From NCBI GenBank assembly GCA_937903155.1, contig CALCZU010000087.1:1-40500 (forward strand): a stretch of DNA of 40,500 bases. Direction: 5' to 3'. Shown one piece after another: positions 23,544 through 31,425 of this stretch (its first letter is position 1; every line of letters begins with the position of its first letter). The notes under the pieces were generated by a model that was not told where the DNA came from, did not search any database, and saw nothing but the letters and a program-made list of their open reading frames with translations. Position numbers and translations under genes: made by a program. Source of the DNA: an uncultured Bdellovibrionales bacterium (GTDB lineage Bacteria > Bdellovibrionota > FAC87 > UBA2466).

Positions 23544-24482
23544 CTATCCCCCGACGACAATCACTTCGTTTTCCAATTTTACCCCAGATTGTTCCCAAAC
23601 TCTCTGTTTAACAATTTCGATGATGGAGAGAATGTCAGCCGCCTTGGCGTCGCCTAGATTTAAGATGAAGTTTGCGTGCTTCAAAGAAATTTGCGCGCCC
23701 CCGACCTGTAAGCCTTTTAAGCCCGTTTTTTCAATAAGACGTCCTGCGGAGAGGCCTTCTGGGTTTTTAAAGGTGGATCCGCAACTCGGGTAGTCAAGCG
23801 GCTGTTTTTCAGCGCGTTCTTGGATAATTCGAGCGACTTCCGCTTTTAGAGCAATGGGATCGCTTTTCTTAAGTTCAAAAACGACTTCAACAACGAGATT
23901 TCTTCCGACGGCATTTTGTTCGCGGTAACCAAAACTCAATTCCTCTCGTTTGTATTCTTTAACGCCGGATTCAAAGTCGAAGAGTTTGAGCGTTTTTAAA
24001 ATATCGCCGTAACTTCCGTACTTCGTTCCGGCATTCATATAAATTCCGCCGCCGATCGTTCCCGGCACTCCGGCACTAAATTCAAGACCCGCAAGTCCTT
24101 CGCTCAAAGCCCAATTTAAAAAGTCAGGTTTCGAAACGCCTCCTCCAGTGCGGACCAGAATGGGTTCGGTTTGTGGAGAGTTCACGTATTCAATTTCTTG
24201 AAACGCTTTTGAAAGAGAAATTGTTATCCCGCGAATCCCTTCGTCTCGGACGAGGAGGTTTGTTCCCGTTCCAATGATCGTGAAGGGAATCGAATTTTTC
24301 TTTGCGAAACCCGAAAGCCAAGTGAGTTCTTCTGCATTTTTGGGAAAGACAAGAGCGTCGGCGGGCCCTCCCACTCGATAGGCTACGTGGGACGCTAAAA
24401 TTTCGTCAAAGCAAACTCTCTCTTTAAACTTCGTTTGAAGTGAAGCTTTTAATTCCGAATTAAAATAAATCTTTGTAGACAC
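23544..24482 (-). CDS. murB: UDP-N-acetylenolpyruvoylglucosamine reductase MurB
   Basis: MurB is an FAD enzyme that reduces UDP-GlcNAc-enolpyruvate to UDP-MurNAc in the cytoplasm. The 312-residue protein has RVGGPADALV (36-45), GTGTNLLVRDEG (71-82) and AGVPGTIGGGIYMNAG (137-152). The proton-donor Ser236 lies in CGSTFKNPEG, and ISLKHANFI follows. The start is GTG and overlaps the end of murC by 23 bases. GGGAG lies about nine bases upstream. The C-terminal GENEV-like Glu is present in LENEVIVVG. All catalytic positions look intact. Confidence 0.97.
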   Translation of the reverse strand: MSTKIYFNSELKASLQTKFKERVCFDEILASHVAYRVGGPADALVFPKNAEELTWLSGFAKKNSIPFTIIGTGTNLLVRDEGIRGITISLSKAFQEIEYVNSPQTEPILVRTGGGVSKPDFLNWALSEGLAGLEFSAGVPGTIGGGIYMNAGTKYGSYGDILKTLKLFDFESGVKEYKREELSFGYREQNAVGRNLVVEVVFELKKSDPIALKAEVARIIQERAEKQPLDYPSCGSTFKNPEGLSAGRLIEKTGLKGLQVGGAQISLKHANFILNLGDAKAADILSIIEIVKQRVWEQSGVKLENEVIVVGG

Positions 24483-25818
24483 TGGGGAGGTCTCCCGCTC
24501 CCAGAGTCATAATTAGATCTCCTGGAGAGCTTTCGGATAAAAACTGTTCAATCGCTTCTTTTGAGGAGCGTAAGTAGTTCGCGTCTTTATGTCCATCGCG
24601 TGAAATACAATCTGCGACCGTCGAACCGTCAATTCCTGCAATCGGAAGCTCACCGGCAGCGTAAACGTCGAGGACGGTGACCGAGTCACACGCTTTAAAA
24701 CTTGTCGAAAACTGATCGAGAAGATCTTCAGTGCGTGAATAACGGTGAGGTTGAAAGACAACTCTCACTTTATTATTCGGATACTGTTCACGGGCTGCCG
24801 AAAGGACCGCACGAATCTCACTTGGGTGGTGGGCATAGTCATCGATAAAGACAACGCCTGATTTTTCACCGCGTCTTTGAAACCGTCTTTGAACTCCATG
24901 AAATTCTGCCAGTGCCGCAATCGAAATCTCTCGAGGGACGGCTAAGTCGTCTGCGACGGCGAGCGCGGCTACGGCATTGAGCGCATTGTGTTTTCCCGGA
25001 ACTTTTAAAAGAAGAATTTCTTTTTTTCCTTCAATATTCAACGTCACACGCGAGCCTGTTCCATGAGGTTCGTAGGCTTCGATATGATAAGAATTCGAAG
25101 GGGCAAATCCGTAAGTTTTTTTTCTGCGGCTCACTTTAGGAAGAATGGTTTTTAAGTAAGGATCATCTCCACAAACGACACATAACCCATAAAAAGGAAC
25201 TTTATTTAGAAAAGAACAAAAAGCCTGTTTCACTTTTCCCATCGTGCGGTAGTGATCCATGTGTTCTCTATCCACATTCGTAACGATGGCAATCGTGGGT
25301 GTGAGTTTATTGAAAGAACCATCACTCTCATCCGCTTCGACCACCATAAAATTTCCGGTGCCAAGACGTGCGTTGGTTCCGCCGAAATTATCCATTCGGC
25401 CACCGACCACAATGGTCGGATCGAGTTTCGCCTCGACTAAGATGAGTGAGATCATCGATGTCGTCGTTGTTTTTCCGTGAGAGCCCGCAACGGCAATTCC
25501 GTATTTTAAACGCATGAGTTCTGAAAGCATTTCAGCACGTGGAATTGCAGGAATCTGAAGGCGTTCGGCTTCTTGCATTTCGGGGTTCGTTGTTTGAATC
25601 GCCGAAGAAAAAACGATGAGGTCGACCCCTCTGATATTCTCTGCAGAGTGGCCGATGAAGACCTGAATCCCACTCGCTTGCAGCTGGCGCACGATATCGT
25701 TCGATTTAATGTCAGAACCCGTAACGGTGTAGCCGTGCCGACGCAAAAGTTCGGCAATCCCGCTCATGCCGATTCCGCCGACTCCGACTAAATGTATCTT
25801 ATTGAACTTACTGTACAT
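24460..25818 (-). CDS. murC: UDP-N-acetylmuramate-L-alanine ligase MurC
   Basis: MurC joins L-alanine to UDP-MurNAc with ATP, the first peptide step of peptidoglycan synthesis. The 452-residue protein has the N-terminal nucleotide-binding GVGGIGMSGIAELL (12-25) and the ATP loop GSHGKTTTTS (112-121). The Mur-ligase motifs that follow include VVEADESDGSF, NVDREHMDHY, GKHNALNA, and DDYAHHPSEIRA. The ATG at 25818 has only a weak ribosome-binding site. Unlike the rest of the cluster, murC is separated from murG by 79 bases that contain a hairpin. Confidence 0.97.
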   Translation of the reverse strand: MYSKFNKIHLVGVGGIGMSGIAELLRRHGYTVTGSDIKSNDIVRQLQASGIQVFIGHSAENIRGVDLIVFSSAIQTTNPEMQEAERLQIPAIPRAEMLSELMRLKYGIAVAGSHGKTTTTSMISLILVEAKLDPTIVVGGRMDNFGGTNARLGTGNFMVVEADESDGSFNKLTPTIAIVTNVDREHMDHYRTMGKVKQAFCSFLNKVPFYGLCVVCGDDPYLKTILPKVSRRKKTYGFAPSNSYHIEAYEPHGTGSRVTLNIEGKKEILLLKVPGKHNALNAVAALAVADDLAVPREISIAALAEFHGVQRRFQRRGEKSGVVFIDDYAHHPSEIRAVLSAAREQYPNNKVRVVFQPHRYSRTEDLLDQFSTSFKACDSVTVLDVYAAGELPIAGIDGSTVADCISRDGHKDANYLRSSKEAIEQFLSESSPGDLIMTLGAGDLPSVYKDLF

Positions 25819-25873
25819 TATTTAACCCGTATCTCTAACGCAGTACAATACCATAGAGATTTAAATAGAGAAA

Positions 25874-25896
25874 CCCTTCCGATATAGGCGGAGGGG
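25874..25896 (-). terminator. Hairpin just after murG, possible weak terminator or attenuator
   Basis: CCCTTCCG and CGGAGGG flank seven bases, forming a stem with one bulged base immediately after the murG stop codon. On the minus strand it is followed by TTTCTCTATTT, a poor T-run. It may reduce, but probably not stop, transcription from murG into murC. Confidence 0.35.
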
Positions 25897-25897
25897 A

Positions 25898-26965
25898 TCA
25901 CAGATTCAGCAGAATCGTGTCTGCGATTTTTCGAGCCGGGTTGGAGTGGGGGCTTCTCGCGAGAGTGGATTGCATGGATTGGAGTTTGTTCGATTCGAAA
26001 AGTGCTTCGATTTGCTGAAATAAGACTTCTTCGAAGCCTTCTTTTTGCTGCACCCGGACGGCTCCTCCGAGGCCTTGCATGAAGAGCGCATTGTCTTCTT
26101 GATCGTTTTGTCCTCTTCTTGGCAGAGGAACTAAGACGGCCGGGCGATTGACTTGAATGAGTTCAGTGACGGTCAAAGCGCCTGAGCGAGCGACGACGAG
26201 GGACGCTTTTTCGTATAACGAAATCATGTCTTCGCAAAATGGGAAGATTTCGTGTTTGCCAGCGAATTCATCGCCTGCGAGTTTTTTAAACTCTTCAACG
26301 TTACGGCCACCCGCTTGATGCAAGATTTTAAGATCGGGGAATTTTTTAAAAAGTCGTTCGCGAATTTTGAGAATCGCGAGATTGAGTGACTGTGCGCCCT
26401 GGCTTCCGCCTAAGATCACAAGATTTCTTCCGAGTTGTCCGTATTTTTCTGTGCGAGTTTCAAAAAACTGGGGTCTTAAGGGGTTTCCGCTGACAACACA
26501 TTTTGACTTGGAGAAATAATTCGTGGCGCCTTCGAAACCGAGAAAGATTTTATTGGCGAGTTTGCCGAGAAAACTATTTGCGATTCCGACAGACGAGTTT
26601 TGTTCTTGCAAGAAGAGAGGATATCTTAAAATAAAAGCCGCAAGGCTGATGGGGAATGAGACGTATCCACCCACTCCGATGACGGCGACGGGCTTTTCTC
26701 GATGGAGAAAACGCAGGGCCCAGAGAAGTCCCTGCAAAAGAGAAAGTGCTGTCTTAATTTTCTTTAAGAGCGACTGGTTTTTAACGGCTCCCGTTTTGAC
26801 TGTGTAAAAACGAAAACCTTTTTCAGGAACAAGCTTGGCCTCCATTCCATGAGAAGTCCCTACGTACAAAACCTCGTAGCCTCGTGTCTTAAACTCTTCC
26901 GCAATAGCAAGCGCCGGAAAGACATGTCCACCGGTACCGCCGCCTGTGATCACAATTTTTTTCAT
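25898..26965 (-). CDS. murG: UDP-GlcNAc:lipid I N-acetylglucosaminyltransferase MurG
   Basis: MurG adds GlcNAc to lipid I on the inner face of the inner membrane to make lipid II. The 355-residue protein has the N-terminal GGGTGGHVFPALAIAEEF (8-25). The hydrophobic patch and IGVGGYVSFPISLAA follow, then LVILGGSQGAQSLN, the linker of the two Rossmann domains. The acceptor/donor region has PFCEDMISLYEKASLVVARSGALTVTELI, split here only in description. It overlaps ftsW by four bases (ATGA) and is translationally coupled to it. Length and motifs are standard. Confidence 0.97.
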   Translation of the reverse strand: MKKIVITGGGTGGHVFPALAIAEEFKTRGYEVLYVGTSHGMEAKLVPEKGFRFYTVKTGAVKNQSLLKKIKTALSLLQGLLWALRFLHREKPVAVIGVGGYVSFPISLAAFILRYPLFLQEQNSSVGIANSFLGKLANKIFLGFEGATNYFSKSKCVVSGNPLRPQFFETRTEKYGQLGRNLVILGGSQGAQSLNLAILKIRERLFKKFPDLKILHQAGGRNVEEFKKLAGDEFAGKHEIFPFCEDMISLYEKASLVVARSGALTVTELIQVNRPAVLVPLPRRGQNDQEDNALFMQGLGGAVRVQQKEGFEEVLFQQIEALFESNKLQSMQSTLARSPHSNPARKIADTILLNL

Positions 26966-28071
26966 TCTTCGGACTTTACGATGGTCGTACGGGCGATGTT
27001 AAGAAGAATTCCCATCATCATCAAATTAACTAAAAGAGCTGATCTCCCCCACGAGATAAAAGGGAGCGGAAGGCCTTTCACCGGAAGTAGGCCCGTGACG
27101 CCTCCTAAGTTGACGGCGATTTGCAAGCAGAGAGAAAGGCCTAGACCGAAAGCTAAAAGATTTCCGAAGGGATCTTTTGCATGGTAAGCGACTTTGAAAA
27201 CGAGATATGAAAAATAGGCGAAGAGAAGCAAAACTACGATGGCGCCGACAAATCCCAATTCTTCTCCAATCAAGGAAAAAATAAAATCGGTATGCACTTC
27301 GGGCAAGTAGAAGAGTTTACTGTTTCCGTTTCCAAGTCCGGTCCCAAACAGACCTCCCGAACGGAAAGAAAGAAACGACTGTATCGCCTGAAACCCGCTC
27401 CCTTGAGGATCAGCCCACGGATTTAAAAACGAAAAAAATCGGCGACGTCGATAATCGGAGGTCAGCATCGCAGTGACAAATGCGATAGCACCTAACGTCA
27501 GTCCACTTCCGAGGTAAATGAGTCTGAGTCCTGAGATGAAAAGCATTCCCAAAAGCATACAGGTCAAAAGTGTCGTCGTTCCCAAATCGGGTTGTTTAAA
27601 AATCAAAAGAAGTAAAATCACGATCGGAATACACAAGACTAAAATTCTCTTCCAATGGATTCGATTTTCTTTGTAAATAGCCAGTAAGTGAGCGGCATAA
27701 ATGGCGAGACTGATTTTTGCGAGTTCGCTTGGTTGAAACAGAAGAGGTCCGATGTGAATCCAACGGGTCGCGCCCGAAGCATGATGTCCGATTCCAGGAA
27801 TCCGTGTGGCGGCGACTAAAAGAATCTGCAACGCCATGATTGGAAATGCGTAGTCTCTCAGTTTTTCATAAGAGAATTTCGATAGCGTAATCATGAGAAC
27901 CAACCCGATGATGGCCCAGATTCCCTGTCGAATGCTGTAGTAAAATTCCGAACCCTGCTTTTCGAGTGCCATCACTCCGGTGGCGCTGAAAAGAATAATT
28001 TGTCCGATGAGAAGAAACGCGATGACAAGCCAAATCAGTTTTCGATGATTAGGAAAAAGATGTGAGGTCAT
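26962..28071 (-). CDS. ftsW: SEDS-family peptidoglycan glycosyltransferase FtsW
   Basis: FtsW polymerises lipid II at the division site with a partner penicillin-binding protein. The 369-residue membrane protein has about ten hydrophobic segments. Motifs are GATRWIHIGPLLFQPSELAK, the essential Asp in KQPDLGT, SFLSFRSGGLFGTGLGNG, and FYLPEVHTDFIFS. It ends with VTGLLPVKGLPLPFISWGRSAL. The usual ISYGGSS at the end is ISWGRSA here, a visible departure. The position next to murG and murC favours FtsW over RodA. The ATG at 28071 directly abuts an AGGAGG sequence with no spacer, which should be a poor initiation arrangement. It lies nine bases after the thiolase gene. Confidence 0.93.
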   Translation of the reverse strand: MTSHLFPNHRKLIWLVIAFLLIGQIILFSATGVMALEKQGSEFYYSIRQGIWAIIGLVLMITLSKFSYEKLRDYAFPIMALQILLVAATRIPGIGHHASGATRWIHIGPLLFQPSELAKISLAIYAAHLLAIYKENRIHWKRILVLCIPIVILLLLIFKQPDLGTTTLLTCMLLGMLFISGLRLIYLGSGLTLGAIAFVTAMLTSDYRRRRFFSFLNPWADPQGSGFQAIQSFLSFRSGGLFGTGLGNGNSKLFYLPEVHTDFIFSLIGEELGFVGAIVVLLLFAYFSYLVFKVAYHAKDPFGNLLAFGLGLSLCLQIAVNLGGVTGLLPVKGLPLPFISWGRSALLVNLMMMGILLNIARTTIVKSEE

Positions 28072-28080
28072 CCTCCTATT

Positions 28081-29358
28081 CTACTTCTTCTCGAGAATTG
28101 CCGCGACCCCCATTCCGCCTGCAGTACAGACAGAAATGATTCCCCGTCCCTTACCTTTTTGGTTCAAAAGTTTTGCGAGAGTTGCGACGATGCGCGTCCC
28201 AGTCGCCGCAAAAGGATGACCCAGCGCAACACTTCCGCCCGCAACATTGAGTTTACTACGGTCAATGGAGCCCAAAGGCTTTTCGCGGTTAAGTTTTTCG
28301 CGGCAGAACTTCTCGGATTCCCAGGCTTTTAGAGTACAAAGAACTTGTCCTGCAAAGGCCTCGTGAATTTCGTAAAAATCGAAATCCTGCAATGTTAGCC
28401 CCTGGCGCTTTAAGAGCTCGGACACAGCGACTGTAGGCGCCATGAGAAGGCCTTCGCCGTGAACAAAATCCATCGCCGCACTCTGAGCGTCGACGAAGTC
28501 CGCCAAAATCGGTAACTGATTTTTCGTTGCCCATTCCTCAGAAGAAAGAAGCACCGCTGAAGCGCCATCACTGAGTGAACTCGAATTGCCGGCGGTTAAA
28601 GTTCCCGAGGCACTGCGATCAAAGACAGGTTTTAGTTTCGCAAGTCTTTCTAACGTCGTATCGGCCCTGACAATCGTGTCTTGTTTTACTTTCTTAAACT
28701 CATGGACGAGATCATTAAAGAATCCGTCTTTGTATGCTTTGACCGCATTTTGATGGCTTGCGTACGTCAATTCGTCTTGGGCTTCGCGAGAAATCTTCCA
28801 CTCTTTCACCATCAGTTCACAATGTTCGCCCATCGAAAGCCCGGTGCGAGGCTCTTTAATTCCCGGGATATCGAGCAGAAGATCGGTCGGCCGCAAGTGA
28901 AGCAACGCTTTTGCTTTATCGATCGCCGATTTAGCTTTATTCACATTCAAAAGTTTATTCTGCGCCTTGCGAGTAATCGCGATCGGCACATCGCTATTCG
29001 AATCGGTTCCGCCCGCGATTCCGCATTCAATTTGTCCGGCGGCGATCTTTAAAGAGATCTGAAGAGCGGTTTCAAGACTCGTTCCACAAGCTCTCTGAAC
29101 ATTGTACGCTGGAGTATTGGGATCGAGACCACTCGAGAGAACAGATTCCCGAGCCATATTCCAGTCTTTAGGATTTTGGAGGAGGCACCCGAGCGCAACA
29201 TCTCCCAGTAGCTTTCCTTGCAGTTTGTATTTTGCAACTAACTTCTGCAGGACAAAGGTCATCAGCTCAGGATTGGTTACGCCTGAGTACTGAGCAAAAG
29301 ATTTCACAAACGGGATCCGAGCCCCACCTAAAACAACGACACGTTTCGACGTATTCAT
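28081..29358 (-). CDS. Thiolase, FadI-like acetyl-CoA acyltransferase
   Basis: The 425-residue protein has the thiolase layout. The nucleophile Cys91 is in NVQRACGTSLE, NSSSLSDGASAVLL and the HEAFAGQVL histidine follow, and then GHPFAATGTRI and the second Cys in VCTAGGMG. It resembles FadI-type trifunctional-partner thiolases, which release acetyl-CoA in fatty-acid beta-oxidation. A biosynthetic acetoacetyl-CoA thiolase is an alternative; no FadJ or other beta-oxidation gene is visible nearby. It has an excellent ribosome-binding site (TGGAGG, about five bases upstream). It is the first gene of a tight run leading into ftsW, so it may be co-transcribed with wall genes. Confidence 0.92.
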   Translation of the reverse strand: MNTSKRVVVLGGARIPFVKSFAQYSGVTNPELMTFVLQKLVAKYKLQGKLLGDVALGCLLQNPKDWNMARESVLSSGLDPNTPAYNVQRACGTSLETALQISLKIAAGQIECGIAGGTDSNSDVPIAITRKAQNKLLNVNKAKSAIDKAKALLHLRPTDLLLDIPGIKEPRTGLSMGEHCELMVKEWKISREAQDELTYASHQNAVKAYKDGFFNDLVHEFKKVKQDTIVRADTTLERLAKLKPVFDRSASGTLTAGNSSSLSDGASAVLLSSEEWATKNQLPILADFVDAQSAAMDFVHGEGLLMAPTVAVSELLKRQGLTLQDFDFYEIHEAFAGQVLCTLKAWESEKFCREKLNREKPLGSIDRSKLNVAGGSVALGHPFAATGTRIVATLAKLLNQKGKGRGIISVCTAGGMGVAAILEKK

Positions 29359-29418
29359 AAAGCCTCCAAGAGGGTTTTATCCTACTTTAGATCGTGCCCG
29401 TCTGTCATTGCGTATCCT

Positions 29419-29520
29419 CCCGTCGTTGCGAGGAGCGGAGCGACGAAGCAATCTCGCCGATAACATGAGCGCCCTTCTGCCACGAGATTGCTTCGTCGCT
29501 CCGCTCCTCGCAACGACGGG
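29419..29520. repeat. Long inverted-repeat element, family A, copy 2
   Basis: Two perfect 38-base arms (29419-29456 and 29483-29520) begin CCCGTCGTTGCGAGGAGC and end in GCAATCTCG. They enclose a 26-base loop that closely matches the loop of the copy at 33537, both beginning CCGATAACA. It lies between the DUF985 gene stop and the thiolase start. A partial outer end, GTCATTGCG, also occurs just before it at 29404. Confidence 0.92.
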
Positions 29521-29523
29521 TAT

Positions 29524-29994
29524 TCACGTAAGTTTGAAAATTGCTTCTTTAGCGTCTGGAAACTGCCCTAGTAAAGACTCTCTCTTTGCCATTTCGAAAT
29601 CTTCGAACTCGAAGCCTGGAGCGACGGTGCAGCCGACGAAACTGAAATCAGAGGTCTCAGGTAGGTAAGACCCGAACCAAGTGCCTGCAGGAACGACGTA
29701 CTGTAACTTTTCGCCTTCAAAAACGCGAGCACCCAATCGAGTTTCGCACACTTTTCCCTCTTTCAATTCCACGACGATGAGCGGATCTCCTAAGTAGAAG
29801 TGCCAGACTTCATCGGATTTCAAACGATGGAATTTCGAAACGTTGCTGCGGGTGAGTAAGAAATAAATCGCCGTACTGCAAGCACGGTTTCCCTGTCTTT
29901 GCGTCGATTTAAATGACTGCGCGTAATATCCGCCCTCAGGATGAGGCGTCAGTTGATAATGTTGAATCAGGTCTTCGGCCGTTATCGTCTTCAT
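29524..29994 (-). CDS. DUF985 cupin-fold protein
   Basis: The 156-residue protein matches the DUF985 cupin family. It has LTPHPEGGYYAQSF near the start, TAIYFLLTRSNVSKFHR, SDEVWHFYLGDPL, and VPAGTWFGSYL. VGCTVAPGFEFEDFEMAKR lies near the end. The cupin barrel usually binds a metal and a small molecule, perhaps a sugar derivative, but no reaction is established for the family. It starts three bases after the response regulator gene and so may be part of that operon. The functional link is unclear. Confidence 0.9.
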   Translation of the reverse strand: MKTITAEDLIQHYQLTPHPEGGYYAQSFKSTQRQGNRACSTAIYFLLTRSNVSKFHRLKSDEVWHFYLGDPLIVVELKEGKVCETRLGARVFEGEKLQYVVPAGTWFGSYLPETSDFSFVGCTVAPGFEFEDFEMAKRESLLGQFPDAKEAIFKLT

Positions 29995-29997
29995 CGA

Positions 29998-31416
29998 TTA
30001 AACGCGGTAATCTTCCGCTTTGATCCCATACTTTTGAAGTTTTCTGAGTAACGTCTTCTTCGGAATCTTTGCATGCATCGCTGTCTGGTTGATCTTCCCC
30101 TTGAACGTTTTCAACGCTTTGACGATAAATTCCTTTTCAAATTGCTCTTTAAACGCGTGATAGTCGAGTAAATCGCCATTTTCTCCTGCGAGAGTCCCCG
30201 AGCCTGCGGCATTAGTTCCGGCGCTGACTTCAAAAGACTGAGAGGAATTGCCTCGAACATAACTCGGAAGGGATGTGACCGAAATCTTATCCGCACTTTC
30301 GATGACAAATGCGTGTTCAATCACGTTTTCGAGTTCTCGAATATTTCCCGGCCAGTTATGTTTCATCAAGACTTCCAAGGCCGCACTCGAGACTTCAACG
30401 ATCGGCTTTTTGTGGATGTTTGAGAACTTCGTCACAAAATGTTTTGCAAGATTTTCGACGTCATCTTTGCGATCTCTCAGTGACGGCAAGAAAATCGGAA
30501 TCACATTCAAACGATAGAAAAGATCCTCTCGGAAGGTTCCAAGTTTGATCATTTCTTCGAGATTTCGATTGGTCGCTGCAATTAAACGGACATCCATATC
30601 GATTTCACGATTAGAACCAACAGGCGTAAATTTTCGTTCTTGAAGCACTCGCAGGAGTTTGACTTGCATCGCCGGTGAGAGGTCTCCGATTTCATCTAAG
30701 AAAATCGTTCCCCCTTCAGCGTACTGAAAACGTCCAATTTGTCTTTGATCGGCCCCTGTGAAAGCTCCACGCTCGTGGCCAAAAAGTTCGCTCTCGAAAA
30801 GCGTTTCGGCAATCGAACTGCAGTTAATGGCGACAAGCTTTTGGTCTTTACGAGCGGAGTTGTAGTGGATGGCGCGAGCAACAAGTTCTTTTCCCGTTCC
30901 ACTCTCTCCTCGAATGAGAACGGAAGTATCCACTTTCGCAAGCTTGTAGATGATATTAAAAATCTTCTGCATTTCTCTCGAGTTTCCAACGAATTGGCCA
31001 GCCTCGAGTTGAACGACAGGTGCTGAAAACGCCATGGTGCGGACCATCGCTTGAGCATCGAGAGCTCTCTGGACCATCTCTACTATCGACTGATGCTTAA
31101 TGGGTTTTGCAAGATAGTTATACGCACCTTCTTTGGTCGCGCGAACAGCGTCTTCAATCGTGCTGTAGGCGGTCATCACAATGACGATGATGGAAGGATC
31201 AATCTCTTTTACGTTTTTTAAACACGTAAGACCATCCATCTTAGGCATGTTCACATCCATTAGGATCAGGTCGGGTCGTGAGGCTTTTACTTTCTCGAGC
31301 GCTTCGACGCCATCCGACGCTTCTCGGACAGAGAACTTATTCTGCGAGAGGACTTCAACTACGGTTTTTCTGAGCTCTAAATCATCTTCTACGACAAGGA
31401 CGTTATAGTTTTGCAT
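29998..31416 (-). CDS. NtrC-type sigma-54-dependent response regulator
   Basis: The 472-residue protein has three domains. The receiver domain (1-120) has the phosphorylated Asp54 in LMDVNMPKMDG. The central AAA+ domain (about 140-375) has Walker A GESGTGKE (170-177), GAFTGA (217-222) that contacts sigma-54, and Walker B GGTIFLDEIGD (235-245). A C-terminal Fis-type helix-turn-helix (NQTAMHAKIPKKTLLRKLQK) ends the protein. It should activate sigma-54 promoters when phosphorylated. The histidine kinase gene ends nine bases before it starts, so the two are partners. Target genes cannot be told from this window. Confidence 0.96.
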   Translation of the reverse strand: MQNYNVLVVEDDLELRKTVVEVLSQNKFSVREASDGVEALEKVKASRPDLILMDVNMPKMDGLTCLKNVKEIDPSIIVIVMTAYSTIEDAVRATKEGAYNYLAKPIKHQSIVEMVQRALDAQAMVRTMAFSAPVVQLEAGQFVGNSREMQKIFNIIYKLAKVDTSVLIRGESGTGKELVARAIHYNSARKDQKLVAINCSSIAETLFESELFGHERGAFTGADQRQIGRFQYAEGGTIFLDEIGDLSPAMQVKLLRVLQERKFTPVGSNREIDMDVRLIAATNRNLEEMIKLGTFREDLFYRLNVIPIFLPSLRDRKDDVENLAKHFVTKFSNIHKKPIVEVSSAALEVLMKHNWPGNIRELENVIEHAFVIESADKISVTSLPSYVRGNSSQSFEVSAGTNAAGSGTLAGENGDLLDYHAFKEQFEKEFIVKALKTFKGKINQTAMHAKIPKKTLLRKLQKYGIKAEDYRV

Positions 31417-31425
31417 GTTTTCTCC

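Noticed and set aside
29408..29668. An 86-codon plus-strand frame over a repeat element
   Set aside because: It consists of translated repeat followed by the antisense of the DUF985 gene.
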